A program made the position numbers and the translations under genes. The notes under the pieces are model-generated. The model was not told the DNA's origin and did no database searches. It was given only the letters and a program-made list of their open reading frames with translations. DNA of 64,000 nucleotides from Gamarada debralockiae (lineage: Eukaryota; Ascomycota; Leotiomycetes; Helotiales; Hyphodiscaceae), in assembly GCA_002803225.1 (NCBI GenBank), contig NXFV01001553.1:1-64000 (forward strand). The letters run 5' to 3'. Positions 34,108 through 45,159 of this stretch are shown here, in pieces (the stretch's first letter is position 1; the number at the start of each line of letters is the position of its first letter).

Positions 34108-35218
34108 TCATGCGATTTTAATTACATACTTTCCTGTTGCGCCTTTGCCTGAACTTACAGCCTCAAACATCTTCCTCACCGCCTCCAAATCATCCATTTC
34201 CACAGTCTTCCCAATGATAGCCTTCAGCTTCTCTTCCTTCACCAAATCAGCAATTTTGTCCGAGTCAGCACTCGTGAATTGTGTAAACACATGATCATAT
34301 CTCACTCCCCATCTCGATGCTCTCCACTTGAACACCACATCCATCGCGTCCATGAGCTTCATCAACCACCATGGCAGTTCGGACCAGTCTTTCGCCATTG
34401 TCTCTCCGGACTTTCCAGTTATCGTGAACAAGACTCCAGTTCCTTGCTTGACAACCGCGATGTACGACATAGCCGTGTGCGCCGTGTCGAGGAAGAAGTC
34501 AACTGTCCCCTTCCCGATCTCGGCCACTACATCTTGCGTCGTATAGTCAACTATCTGGTCGATCAGTCCGTCGCTCAGTAGCTGGGATACAAAAGCAACT
34601 TTCTTCGAAGATACTGTCGTGATGACTCGTGCAGCACCGAAGACAGGCTTCAAGAGTTGCAGCGCAATCGTCCCAACACCTCCCAGACCAGCCGGTACCA
34701 ACACTGTCTTTCCCTTCAAGCCACCTGGAATTTCTTCATTAGCGCGAGTAAGTGCTTGGACAGCTGTATGAGCAACCGTAGGCAAAGAAGCCGCTTCTTC
34801 GAACGACCAGCCGTCCGGAATTTTGGAAATGTGGTACTTGAAGCTCGATGACAGCAGTAAATATTCAGCTGCAGATCTAGCGCTGAATGGAAAGCCATAA
34901 ACTCGATCGCCAGGGGAGAAGTCGGTTACTGATGAGCCGACGGCTGAGACGATGCCTGCGTAGTCGTGGCCGATCACAAACGGAAGTCTGATGGAAATCA
35001 GTTTTTGCTTTTGGGTTTTGTTTTGGTGGAGGGCAAGAATACTTGACTGTTTCGAAAAGTCTTGAATATCCCAGAGATCTTACGGCATCTACCTGGTTGA
35101 GACTAACTGCTTTGACGTGAATGAGAATGTCATCCTGGTGAATGATGGATGGGACTGGTAGGTCTAATAGCTCGAGTTTGTCGGATTTTCCAAAGGAGCG
35201 AAAGCCGAGAGCCCGCAT
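34108..35218 (-). CDS. MDR-superfamily (quinone/zinc-type) oxidoreductase
   Basis: Two exons (35043-35218, 34108-34987) give 351 residues, complete and in frame. It opens MRALGFRSFGKSDKLELLDL, with HVKAVSLNQVDAVR and VIGHDYAGIVSAVG typical of the GroES-like N-terminal domain. The Rossmann part has VLVPAGLGGVGTIALQLLK, the nucleotide-binding loop. The structural-zinc cysteines are absent, as in the quinone oxidoreductase branch. It reduces activated carbonyls or double bonds with NAD(P)H; the substrate is unknown. It sits between the peptide precursor relic and the second UstYa relic and could be a tailoring enzyme of that locus or an unrelated neighbour. Confidence 0.88.
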
Positions 35219-35833
35219 TGTGATTTCAACTAAGATTAGATGTTCTCAGTTGCAAACCCCAATATATCGCTTGGAACAGCCCATTTATATATACTTTCGT
35301 CCTTGGACCAATGTTCCGCCAAGGTTCCGCCAACACGTGGCCAAAAGCCATATTTGCACCGAAGGCCCGGGCCCGGTTGTTTAGAGGCAAGTTGAAGGCA
35401 AATTGATTTGTAAAAATCGTAGAGGAACATGGAAATGGTGTCAAATGGAGAATTCGACCTGAACGAGGCCAAGACCAGAGACAATGAGGATCTAGGTTTG
35501 ATCACGTGATCGAATTGAGAATGATTCCCATGAACCTGTCATCATACACGCTCGATTCCTTCCTTTGTTATCCTTTATAGGAGCATTGAGTGTCTCAGAT
35601 GTATTCTCGACTTTTCAAGGGTTATGATCAGTTCTGTTATGGATGAGAGTGATCCTCAAGCTCATATATTTCACCTAAGTCGAGTGGAATCGTCGATAAA
35701 ATCTGCGGCAAAAATCATCGAATGATGAGGGTCGCCAGATCTCAATTAAGCTTTCTAGTAAACCGTCTCGTCTCAAAATCATACTCATTATACGTTCTTG
35801 ATTGAATCTCTGTTCGAATATTTCTCATTCAAG

Positions 35834-36850
35834 ATGTGGTGTAGCTTCTCTCTCAAAAACCTCGGAAGAGGAGTCTACAACCCCTTGCCAGAGGATTCTG
35901 ATGGCAAAAACGGAGAGATCAGCTCTCAAAATCTCAATGAAAGTGGCCCAAAGTCTTACTTTCTTGATTTGCAACTCATGTTGGCTGCGTTTTGTGTGCT
36001 TTATTTTCGCGATTATTTTGATGAATTTGTTTCCAGGGGAGATAGTTAGAAGCGGGGGAACGAAACTGCAGAAGCTTCTACACCGTATGCTTCTTTTTCA
36101 TCAAGAGAAATAGAAGTTGATGAATATAGTGTCAGATGGGACAGTAGTCTTCCAGCAGATTCCGATGTTCGAAGAAGCTCCAATTGAGGATTCAGACATG
36201 GCTTGGGAAGCTCTCCTTGGACGTGATTGATTCCAACCGGATGGTGTCGGAAGATGCTAACTTTGCAGCCTCCCTTTGACTGGTGGCATTGAATCACTCA
36301 GAGAAATATGGGCTCCCTCCAAAGAGCCCAAACACACATATGTACCAATTGAGCATGATACACCAGATGCAATGACTGGTACGTTTGCTCGCACCTTGGA
36401 CTATTTCAGGAAAGCTGGCCGATTTCCTCAGTATTTGATTCGAAAGGTATACTAGGGCAAATCGAAGGGCATTTCAATGTTTTAGCGCAGCCTCCGAACC
36501 CGTTGATCACGCATACCAATCATTGCTTTGACTATTTGCTCCGTTCTATCAAGTGTTCAGCCAATGTGACGCTTGAGTGGGAGACGGATGAGATTGGGAA
36601 CTTTGTTGGATAGGATGTTCCTCATATGTGCAAGAATTGGGTGAGTAATTCAACCTTCGACGGAAGATATGGCGCTAACCAAGGCTGTTAAGGTGTACTG
36701 GTTTTTATGATGAATGCTGAGGCGGAGAAGGCAATTGATCATCATGATCACGAGCATGATTGGGAGAAAGCTGACAAAGAGCTTTGCACAAAATGGTTCA
36801 TCCTTGTTAATAATGTCAAGCACAAAACGAGCACCAGTGGGTGACACTAC
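35834..36850 (+). pseudogene. Second UstYa-family (DUF3328) gene, heavily decayed
   Basis: The start MWCSFSLKNLGRGVYNPLPE leads into a membrane-anchor region at about 35965-36040 that is split between two frames. Recognisable UstYa pieces follow in changing frames: EYSVRWDSSLPADSD, then IEDSDMAWEALLG, then the second metal-binding motif as HTNHCFDYLLRSIKCSANVT at about 36510-36570, and VPHMCKNW followed by a GTGAGT donor. The first HxxHC motif is no longer readable. At least four frame changes and several stops (for example 36227-36229 and 36611-36613) are present. It is a clear relic of the same family as 31854-32779. Confidence 0.65.
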
Positions 36851-38229
36851 TCGTGACGGCCGGAAATTCTTCAAACGAAAACAAAACTCTCAACTTTCGA
36901 AATAAACAATTAAGATGTTTATGTGATTTGTACTGCCGATAGTGCAGAATCGCATAGTTAACTTAATTTTCTTCAAAAAGTTGTTGTGGTGAGATACGGT
37001 CTTTCCAAAGTTTCTGATCCGTCACGAATTCTGACACATCCTGGTGGAGCAGAATACATTTTATGCATAATGATACCCACTTGGGTATTTTCTCCGAGCT
37101 TTTGGGTCGAGAAAGAAGTCTGAGAGGCGATGCCTCCGTGAACTCCTTCAAATTCTCACAAACTACTGACCGCAACAGACACTGATTCCTGAAAACATGG
37201 ACAGGACGACCTGTACTTCAATCCTGGATCCTTCTCCACGCCACTAAGAATGTCACGTGCTAGAACGCTTACATGGTTTCGGGCCGGCGATATTTAAATG
37301 CGGTGAACCCTTTGACTCACCTTCATCCCGTTTCAGGATTTCCTGGTCAATTCAACACAACTGTTAAAATGATTGAACTACGAACTAGGGCGCTTTGCCT
37401 CTTGATGTGTTTGCATGGGTTGTTGATAATGCCATTGTCTACAGAGTAGACCTCCAGATGCTTCACAGCATCATCAAAGTTGTCAACCATCTGTCCATCC
37501 ATGTCGAGTATCCAGGTAACATCTCAAGTGGGCCTCCTTAAGACAAAGTATGCCTACTCCGGGCTTCCGCCATCCACTACGCGCTTCGGCAAGCATAATT
37601 TGTCGGAAGCCGCGTGAAGGCCCGTATCCAGAGACCGAACCACTTGATCAAAGCATTGACGTTATTACATGGTATCGAGAACGAAAGATTTCAGGGGAAG
37701 AATGAGATTCAAAGAACAGGTGTGCCTTGGGCAGTGCAAGTAGAGGTGGCTGAAAATGACGAATTAATGGGCCTGGAGAGACCGGAGACGTTGGTCTGCA
37801 CGCAATTTTGCGTGTTCCAACATGACATGGGACTCTGCGCCTTTTTCCGGGGTTTAAGCCATACTCTAAATTTGAACTTTTGCGCAGCAAATGGGCGACG
37901 CTATCACGATTCGAAAAGCGTTTAACGCGGCGTGCCATCCCGTGTAACGAATCGTAAGCCTTGATGAACAGATCGAGGGGTTGATGATACACTTCTCTGC
38001 ATGCTCGAGAAGTCGACAGGGTTTGTGCGAAGATTAGCCAACTGGTCTGCTGTCGCTATTTCCCTGCACTCACAGCCAGGCTGTGGCTGGCATCTGCCTT
38101 GTGGTTTGCATCCCATCGTTGATGGCTCTTTGCTGCCTTCTGATGGAGGCATATTAATTGAACTGACAAGCAGTCTGATCCAAGATCTTCACTACCTGCA
38201 TTCCTATCTCCCTAACCTTTCTGTCAAAC
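36851..38229. other. Intergenic region, possibly with unreadable remnants
   Basis: About 1.4 kb. Frames at 37614-37925 (plus) and 37648-37992 (minus) overlap and neither has recognisable features. No RNA gene seen. Confidence 0.4.
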
Positions 38230-40011
38230 ATGGTTCTAGCATACTCTCACTCTGAATGGTTCGTTCCGGGCCTGCAGGACTTGATAGACCCCCACAAAAG
38301 CTCAGTCCGAAGATGTGTCTGGCACAAAGCGAAAAGAACACCGAAGAGTGAGGGGGCACAACTCGTCAAATGTTCCAACCCCATAGCAGAGCAGGACGCC
38401 GAAAAGGCCGATCAACTCCTCAAAGATCTTCGCAATGTCTTGGATAATGGAACCCGTGGGTTTAAAATTCTCCAAGAACTCTCATCACTACTGCTGTGCA
38501 AAAACGTTCATCGGTCGTCGAATGCCGAAGCAATATCCGACTTCTGGGTGGCAGAGTTGAAGTCTCGGAACCCAGCTCGAGAGGCGTCGAAAGAAGACCC
38601 AAAACCATCCTCACCACAACCTTCAGCTCACCGGATTTCAGTCGACGAGGTACTGGAACAACTTGAAATAACAGTGGGACAACCAATCAAGTGCCATGGG
38701 AGAGGAAAGCGGTTTGATGACTGCGGAAACTGGATCAACAAGAGCAATGGAGAACGTATCGCCGCCATCACGAAAGAGCTTGCTGGAGACTGGTCTCTTT
38801 CGAGTACGGTTCTGAAATTGTTGGAGGAGCTTTCTGGGCTTATAATGTGTCAACGATGGCATCAAGACCAAGTACCTTCCAAGCTCAAGGATTGGACTGC
38901 TGTCATCAAAGCTAAGGAAGCATCAAGAAAAATATCCCAAGTCAACGAAACAACTAGCAGCCCACACACACCTATAAGAAAGCCGAGCCAATATGCTGCT
39001 GTTGAAACACCTGAAACCCAAATTAGTTCCCTTTGGACCTCCCCCAGGCACTCGAGAAGCCCCGAATCCACTGCTACAACTCCGAGCAGTAACTTATCTT
39101 GGGGTCGAACAACTATACATTCACCTCTTAGCGCTGAACAGAGTCGGTCAAATGCTGACCGCCGTCGCGAACAGTCATGCGTCTCACCTACACGAATTTC
39201 CAGTCGAACGAGGTCAATGACCCAGGACAGGCCAAATAAATCTGCAGCATTGACCGGTGACTCTCATGCTTTCGAACCCTTTTCCACTGTCAAGTCCTCT
39301 CTCGAGGCAGCCGAATATGTCATGGAGAAAATTATGGAGAAGATATCCTCTGCGGAATTTCCGTCGGGATTTGTATACGGTTTTCGACGCCCCGGTTGCG
39401 ATTTGATAAAGATTGGAACAACCACGACGACAGTAGCCCAGAGATTGAGGGCAATAAGTACTAAATGCAACTATACTCCGACTGTTGTGTTTCAAGTCGC
39501 CACGAACCACGCCATGAAAGTTGAGCGCCTAGTGCACCGCCAGCTTTACAGGCAAAATCGTCGCGAATGCTTAATCAATGGCCGTTGCAACGAAGGACGA
39601 GGGTGTGAGAGTCGGCACAGAGAATGGTTTGAAGGTGTGAGTGACAAGGATGCAGAGGCTTTTGTGAGAGCCTGGGTCGGTTGGATTAATCTCGAGCCTT
39701 ATAATGAAGAAGGCCATCTGAAGCAGGGATGGGTGGTACAGACAAAGTTGTTTGATCTAACTGCTCCTGGAGATATATGGATGCGATGGACTCAGATCAC
39801 ATTGGTCAGTGCGATCAAGGAAGAAGCAAAGGAAGAGTCGATCGACGCTGTTATCAAAACCGAGATAGTTCTTGGGGCAGTGTCTAGCCTAAGTCGCGAG
39901 ATCGTTGTGCCGAAGTCGGAATTTTCAACGACAATAAGAGAGATCAAGGAAGATCACTCTGGTCTTGTTACCCCGGTCTCTCTTCCCAGTCGCGTAGATG
40001 TGTTTGCATAG
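38230..40011 (+). CDS. T5orf172-domain (GIY-YIG-like) protein
   Basis: A single exon of 593 residues. The C-terminal half (about 375-480) has the T5orf172/DUF1766 domain: GFVYGFRRPGCDLIKIGTT, then QRLRAISTKCNYTPTVVFQV, then ERLVHRQLYRQNRRECLI and HREWFEGV. This domain resembles GIY-YIG folds and is linked to DNA binding or cleavage, but its role in fungi is not established. The N-terminal part holds two related helical/cysteine modules (about 28-105 and 150-215), each with a Cys-basic opening and a closing leucine-rich LLEELSGLIMCQRWH-type helix. A Ser-rich linker joins them to the domain. The frame is intact although its neighbours are decayed. Confidence 0.8.
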   Translation: MVLAYSHSEWFVPGLQDLIDPHKSSVRRCVWHKAKRTPKSEGAQLVKCSNPIAEQDAEKADQLLKDLRNVLDNGTRGFKILQELSSLLLCKNVHRSSNAEAISDFWVAELKSRNPAREASKEDPKPSSPQPSAHRISVDEVLEQLEITVGQPIKCHGRGKRFDDCGNWINKSNGERIAAITKELAGDWSLSSTVLKLLEELSGLIMCQRWHQDQVPSKLKDWTAVIKAKEASRKISQVNETTSSPHTPIRKPSQYAAVETPETQISSLWTSPRHSRSPESTATTPSSNLSWGRTTIHSPLSAEQSRSNADRRREQSCVSPTRISSRTRSMTQDRPNKSAALTGDSHAFEPFSTVKSSLEAAEYVMEKIMEKISSAEFPSGFVYGFRRPGCDLIKIGTTTTTVAQRLRAISTKCNYTPTVVFQVATNHAMKVERLVHRQLYRQNRRECLINGRCNEGRGCESRHREWFEGVSDKDAEAFVRAWVGWINLEPYNEEGHLKQGWVVQTKLFDLTAPGDIWMRWTQITLVSAIKEEAKEESIDAVIKTEIVLGAVSSLSREIVVPKSEFSTTIREIKEDHSGLVTPVSLPSRVDVFA

Positions 40012-40053
40012 GGAATAGCTCAATTTTTCCTTCGTATGTACAAGTATTTTCGA

Positions 40054-40617
40054 TTATTGTATCATTAACACTGGCTTCGCGATATTTTCGCACACTTGTT
40101 CCCTCGCCCTCCTGTTCTTCTCTGTCACATGCCTTCCCAAAATCCCAGTATCCCAAAATAATCTTGCTTCCACAAACTGAAGGCCTTCGGTGCCAGCACC
40201 ATCTACGGCCTCTCCGATCGTCCATACAAAGAATCTCGGTGCCACGATCTCATCGTTGTCTCCTTTCAGCCAGAAATGCGTCAAAAATTCTCCATAAATC
40301 ACATCCCTGCCATCAGGGCTTGGAACCACCCGCACCTCGACCACTTCATGAAAGATTCGTGAAAAGGGAGCGTACAGTCTTTGCATCCTAGCCCAGATAG
40401 TGGAACCACCCAGATGTGCATCTCCTTTGTTGTCGTGGTACATCGCTAGCGGCGAATAAAATGCTGTTGAAGGCGTAGAAGTGAGATCTAGTGAATCGAC
40501 CTTGATGGTGTATTTCTCGATAAACCTCAGGACCCGAGATTGACGGGAATGAGAGTCCCAAGGACCGTGGTGAACGAAGGACATGCCGCCGGAATATGCA
40601 GACAAGAGCTCAATCAC
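40054..40617 (-). CDS. Small uncharacterised protein, NTF2/SnoaL-like fold possible
   Basis: A single exon of 187 residues, MIELLSAYSGGMSFVHHGPW... ending KPVLMIQ. Length and pattern (helical start with HGPWDSHSR, STAFYSPLAMYHDNKGD, then strands such as EFLTHFWLKGDND and FFVWTIGEAV) resemble SnoaL/NTF2-like fungal proteins. That is an inference from layout, not a motif. It converges on the T5orf172 gene with 42 bp between their stops. Confidence 0.6.
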   Translation of the reverse strand: MIELLSAYSGGMSFVHHGPWDSHSRQSRVLRFIEKYTIKVDSLDLTSTPSTAFYSPLAMYHDNKGDAHLGGSTIWARMQRLYAPFSRIFHEVVEVRVVPSPDGRDVIYGEFLTHFWLKGDNDEIVAPRFFVWTIGEAVDGAGTEGLQFVEARLFWDTGILGRHVTEKNRRAREQVCENIAKPVLMIQ

Positions 40618-40966
40618 GTGACGTAGCTGAGATGAAGAGGGGCTCGAGAGAAACCTGCCGTCTTCTAGGATGGAAAGTCTTTTTGAGTTCTCTAGTGCGG
40701 GCGATAATCCCTTCCCTTTATATTATCCGTTTCAGCACCTCAATTCATGTTGCACGGATTTCGGACCGGGTGGAATCGCACCGGCCGTAACCTCTCGCAA
40801 AGTGAACGAGTCAGATCTGACAATACTTGCGGGACCAGCACAAACGCCAATGAAAGTCCCATGCGCATGGAACCGAGCTGATTACTCACCAATGATTACA
40901 ACAAGAGGTTAAATATCGAGGCTCTAAGTATTTGATAAAGCAGTGAAGCCGAGAACTAGCAAAATT

Positions 40967-40992
40967 CTGCGGATCCCTGCGGATCACTGCGG
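40967..40992 (+). repeat. Tandem 10-bp CTGCGGATC repeat
   Basis: CTGCGGATCC, CTGCGGATCA and CTGCGG follow one another with an exact 10-bp period, about 170 bp before the flavin-reductase start. CGG spaced by one helical turn can be a binding site for a zinc-cluster regulator; this is speculative. Confidence 0.4.
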
Positions 40993-41160
40993 CAGTCGTC
41001 AAGAAGGGTCGCATCAGGAGCTCAACTGGAAGGCAAGATCTGAAAAGTATAAAGATGACAATTTTAACTCTCGCGCAATTTGAATTTTGCTTTCTTTATC
41101 TGATCTTTACCATTCCCCGTTGTCGTCGAAGTTCTGATCTTTGATCTCCAAATTGTAGCA

Positions 41161-42002
41161 ATGCCTCGCGAAGACATCTTCTACCAGCCCCCTCCCGGCT
41201 AGAACAGCAGTCTCCCCCACGATCCCTTCAAATCCTTCGTAGTCTCAAGGCCAATTGGCTGGATCAGCACCACAAGTAAAGATGGCAAGGACAATCAAGC
41301 TCCATTCAGCCAATTCCAAAACGTCTTGTTTGACCCACCAACGATTCTTTTCGTTGGTAAGCTTACTCTTTTCCTCACTCTTTCGTACGCTGATGGGTAT
41401 ATAAGAAATCAATCCGTCTACAAAGAGCGCAGCAAAGATACAGTCATCAAGTGCATTGATACTAATGAGTTTGTGTGGAACATGGCCACGTAAGTACTTT
41501 CCACCATGCTGCGAAATGCCGATAATGATAGGAATTGATGGCAGGTACAATCTTCGCCATGAAGTATATGCCACGTCTCTGGAATCCTGGGACGACGGAC
41601 TCCCCATCGCAGGCGTTCACAAGCTTCAAAGCAAAATCGTCAAACCTCCTCGAGTGGCGGAATCGCCAGTGCAGTTCGAGTGCAAAGTCCACTCGATCGT
41701 CCGTATAACTGGAGACAGCTTGGTTGGACACTCGGATATTTTCATTGGCAGAGTTGTGGGGATTCATGTTAAAGGGGAATATATTAATGGTCAAGGACCG
41801 TTTGATTTTCTGAACGCGTAAGTTTCGGTTCTAATCTTGGGTTGTGAGGATGGTTGGACTGATTGAGTTTTAAAGGTCGCCGCTTGCAAGGCTGGAATAT
41901 AAGCAGTATACTGCTGAGAACAATGTTTTCGAAATGGAGACCCCTTTTATGCCGGTTGATCATGTTAGCCGGGGAGTGCTCAGTGGCATGATTACACGTT
42001 GA
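41161..42002 (+). pseudogene. Flavin-reductase-like (FMN-binding) protein gene with early stop
   Basis: The start MPREDIFYQPPPG is followed by TAG at 41200-41202. The frame then continues with the family signature PFKSFVVSRPIGWIST and FSQFQNVLFDPP. Exons 41161-41356, 41406-41489, 41545-41819 and 41876-42002 follow, with TNEFVWNMAT, VYATSLESWDDG, GHSDIFIGRVVGIHV and a tail ending MITR. The first junction (41356/41406) is one base short, a second defect. Homologues bind FMN and reduce flavin or act as flavin-split-barrel oxidoreductases. As sequenced it cannot make the full protein. Confidence 0.65.
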
Positions 42003-42123
42003 ACAGATCTTTTCTAGATTCACTGGCACATATCAATACTTTCAACATTCACTAGCCTCAATTTCAGCATTATTAATAAGCTTCCATTGAGTATTTTCTC
42101 CCTGCATCCATCATTATATCCAC

Positions 42124-45071
42124 CTAATGATTAACAGTAACAGTGAAATCAGCATTCAAAGCTGTGCCCACCGGGACAGTGAACTCTCCCGTCTGGCTAT
42201 TATGAGTCCACCCACCAACCCCCTTCCCATTCACGGAACAACCACTTGGGTTTCCACTCAGTCCCAAGAACGTAACATTCGCTACATTAACCCCAGCATC
42301 ATATCCATAAGTACCCTTGGCTGTAAACGTCTTGCCATCAAACGCGAACTTCACAAACGTAGTTCCCTTCTGCACAATACTCACGCCATCATCAATATAC
42401 AGTTCTCCCGACGCTGTGCCGTCTCTGCCGACTGGGACGACGATCTCGAAATCCTGTTTACGGAGATCAGTGGTCGTCATAGTGGAGGCGACACGCTGAG
42501 GAACTATGATACCGCCTCGATAGTGCAGGGGGATGGACTCGATGTCCACATCGTTGATTTCGATGGAGGCTCCGTGGCCTTGGACTGGTTCGTGGGTGTA
42601 CCAGTCATAGAAGATATCTCTTGGAAGGTAGAGATCGACTGTGGTGGAGTCTTCCTCAACAACGGGACTGACGAGGATAGAGGGGCCGAAGAAATATTGC
42701 ATCTCAAGGCCGAAGGTGTTTGTGTCATGAGGGTAGATGTAGAACATCGGGTTGACGAGAGGGGTGCCATCGACGGTCTGTTGGTACAGGGCCGTGTAGA
42801 TGTAATCGAGGAGACGGTAGCGGATGTCGATGACTTTCCTCGCTGCTGCTGCCACGGTTGGCCATTGATAGAACTCTTGCGGGATATTGGGTGGGTAGCC
42901 ATTATGGTCGCGGTAGAATGGAGAAAAGGCTCCAAGTGTAGCCCATCGAGCACAAAGCTGCTCCGTTGTGTTGTCTGCATACCCACAGACATCAGAACCA
43001 ACCATGGGAATTTGGTAGATGGATCCAAATGCCAACATGGTTCGAATGGAGATTTGGTAGTGTGGCCAATCACTAACGTTATCGCCAAGCCAGTGGCCGA
43101 CCTTGGTACCCGCTCCAGCAAAGGTACTGCGAGTAATGATTATAGGTCGGTCACCTGGTCGACGATTCAACATGGCCCCATAGGAGGCAGTCGACATCAC
43201 TATGCCCGTTAGCAGTCATTCAGTACCGAATGTAGGGGAAAACTTACTTGTTCCAAACAAATTGTGCGTATCGTACATGGCAAGTCCGTTCTGGTGGATG
43301 ACATCAGTGTTGACGGTATGGTTAGAGATTCCGCCGCCGGCAGCGTTGTCCGCGTATGTGTATGCAGCAGCGTTATGGATAGCGTATTTGGGGTAAAGCA
43401 AGTCTCTTCCTGGGAGACCAAGCTCTTGGCCAGGAGCCTGTCTTTCGAAGACCTGTTCAACGTGGGATTGAGCCACGGTAGCTGCGATCTCTCGTCTCTC
43501 CTTCATTCCAGTGCATGGGATCCCAGGAGGTTGGAAGTCACATGGCCATCCAGGAAGTGGTCTGGGGGGTGTGCGAACAGGTGGTGCTGGCGGAGGATAT
43601 CCGACCGCTGCAGCGTAAGGATTGTCGCAAGGGAAGTTGCAGGGGAAGTTCGAGGGCTCGTTCATGTCGATCCACAATCCATCAACATCGACTCCATTAG
43701 TGGGGTCAAAGAAAATTGAAAACTCGTTGTTCCAATAATTCTGAATGTCAGTGTTAAACCAATCTGGGAACACCGTTACTCCCGGCCATACAACACCAAG
43801 CCAAAATGAGCCATTGGATCTTTTGAGGAAGATATCGTCCGTTGCGCCTCGCTCGTAAGGTGGGTAAGGTTGGTAGGCAACAGCGGGATCGACCATAAGA
43901 ATCTGGTGTTGATTGTTATCATGAAGATGGTGGTTAATATCTTGCATCATTGTAAGAGGGAATCGATCCGGGTCAAGCGTGAAGACCTAAAACATCGAAA
44001 TCAGTACACCAGAAACCAAAACTTTTCAACCCACAACCTCACTCTTCTCAAATCCATATAATCGATATCCGTCCACATTGTCTCCAACGGAATTTCGGCC
44101 TTCGAGTAGTTATAGATAACCTCAGCCACGGCAAAAGCATCCTGGTATCCATATCTGCAATTGTGGAATCCGAATCCCCAGTAGGGCATCATTGCAGGCA
44201 AGCCAACAATCTCTGAATACTGCTGAGAGACAGCTATAGGTGTCGGCCCAGCTATGAAGTAGAAATCCAAGACTCCTCCAAGGGTATTGTATTCTAAGTA
44301 CTGATGGCGCCCATCAGTGTTGTTGATCTTAACGTCCATTCCGTTCGAGTTGAGGAAGAATACTCCATGAGTGCCAGAAACCCTGTGCTCGAAATAAATG
44401 GGGTGGTTGCCATAAAGGTTGGCGCCGTAGGGGATGGCGTAGGCATCTTGAGACCAGAGCGTGCGGATGTAGTTCGTAGTGTTGAGACGCAGAGGGTCTG
44501 AATGCTCACCCAATCCATAAAGGTTCGGATTGTTTGGAAGATTGGTGCGAAGTCTTAGGTATTGGGACTCGAACACGATGCTTGCAGCCGAAGTATCGAA
44601 GAGAACCTCTCCAGTACTCGATCTTGTGATTGAGAAGGAGAATGGAGATGCAGTGTAGTGGAATTGGATATTCGCATTCTTGGAGGAGATACCGGAAGAG
44701 GCAGCTGGGCGGGGGAAGACGGATGCTGGGACTTGGTACACGCTGTTGGCCGCATCTTGGATCTTGACGTGGATACGGTCATCTGTGATTATTTATCAGT
44801 AAGGGTCTAAGGGTTGAGATGAATTGAACGATTACTCACCCGTCTCGTACACAACAGAAAGCGTCAAGTCGGTCAAATCCGTTCCATAGACATTACACGC
44901 AGGACCAGCGAGGTTCAAGTCCGCGGTGAGGCTTGAAGATGTGGTCTTGACATTCGAAGCTTTATAGCCTGGGCAAGAAGCCAAAGGATCACTCGATGGA
45001 GCTCTCAGATCAATCGTGTGAGCTGAGACAGCTGTGGAGGCGAGGACCAACCAGGAGAGAATAGGAGCCAT
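42124..45071 (-). CDS. GH31 alpha-glucosidase, secreted
   Basis: Four exons (44840-45071, 44043-44782, 43248-43986, 42124-43199) give 928 residues. The signal peptide is [17 protein letters not shown]. The GH31 catalytic nucleophile is in [10 protein letters not shown] (Asp about 431) and the acid/base in WLGDNVSDW (Asp about 610). [10 protein letters not shown] and the N-terminal beta-sandwich, then IIVPQR and C-terminal sandwich strands, complete the family layout. It hydrolyses maltose, malto-oligosaccharides or related alpha- (possibly beta-) glucosides outside the cell. It resembles the Aspergillus AgdC-type enzymes. Introns are 48-57 nt and all in frame. Confidence 0.95.
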
Positions 45072-45159
45072 GATGGCGAGCAGATTCGTCGTGAGTTTCC
45101 TTTTTTCATTTTTGGAAACACAAGCTACGCTTTAATACTTTTTTTTCTCTTCGGTATTC

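Noticed and set aside
42127..43212. 361-codon open frame on the plus strand
   Set aside because: It lies antisense to the well-supported GH31 exon; its openness follows from codon use of the real gene.
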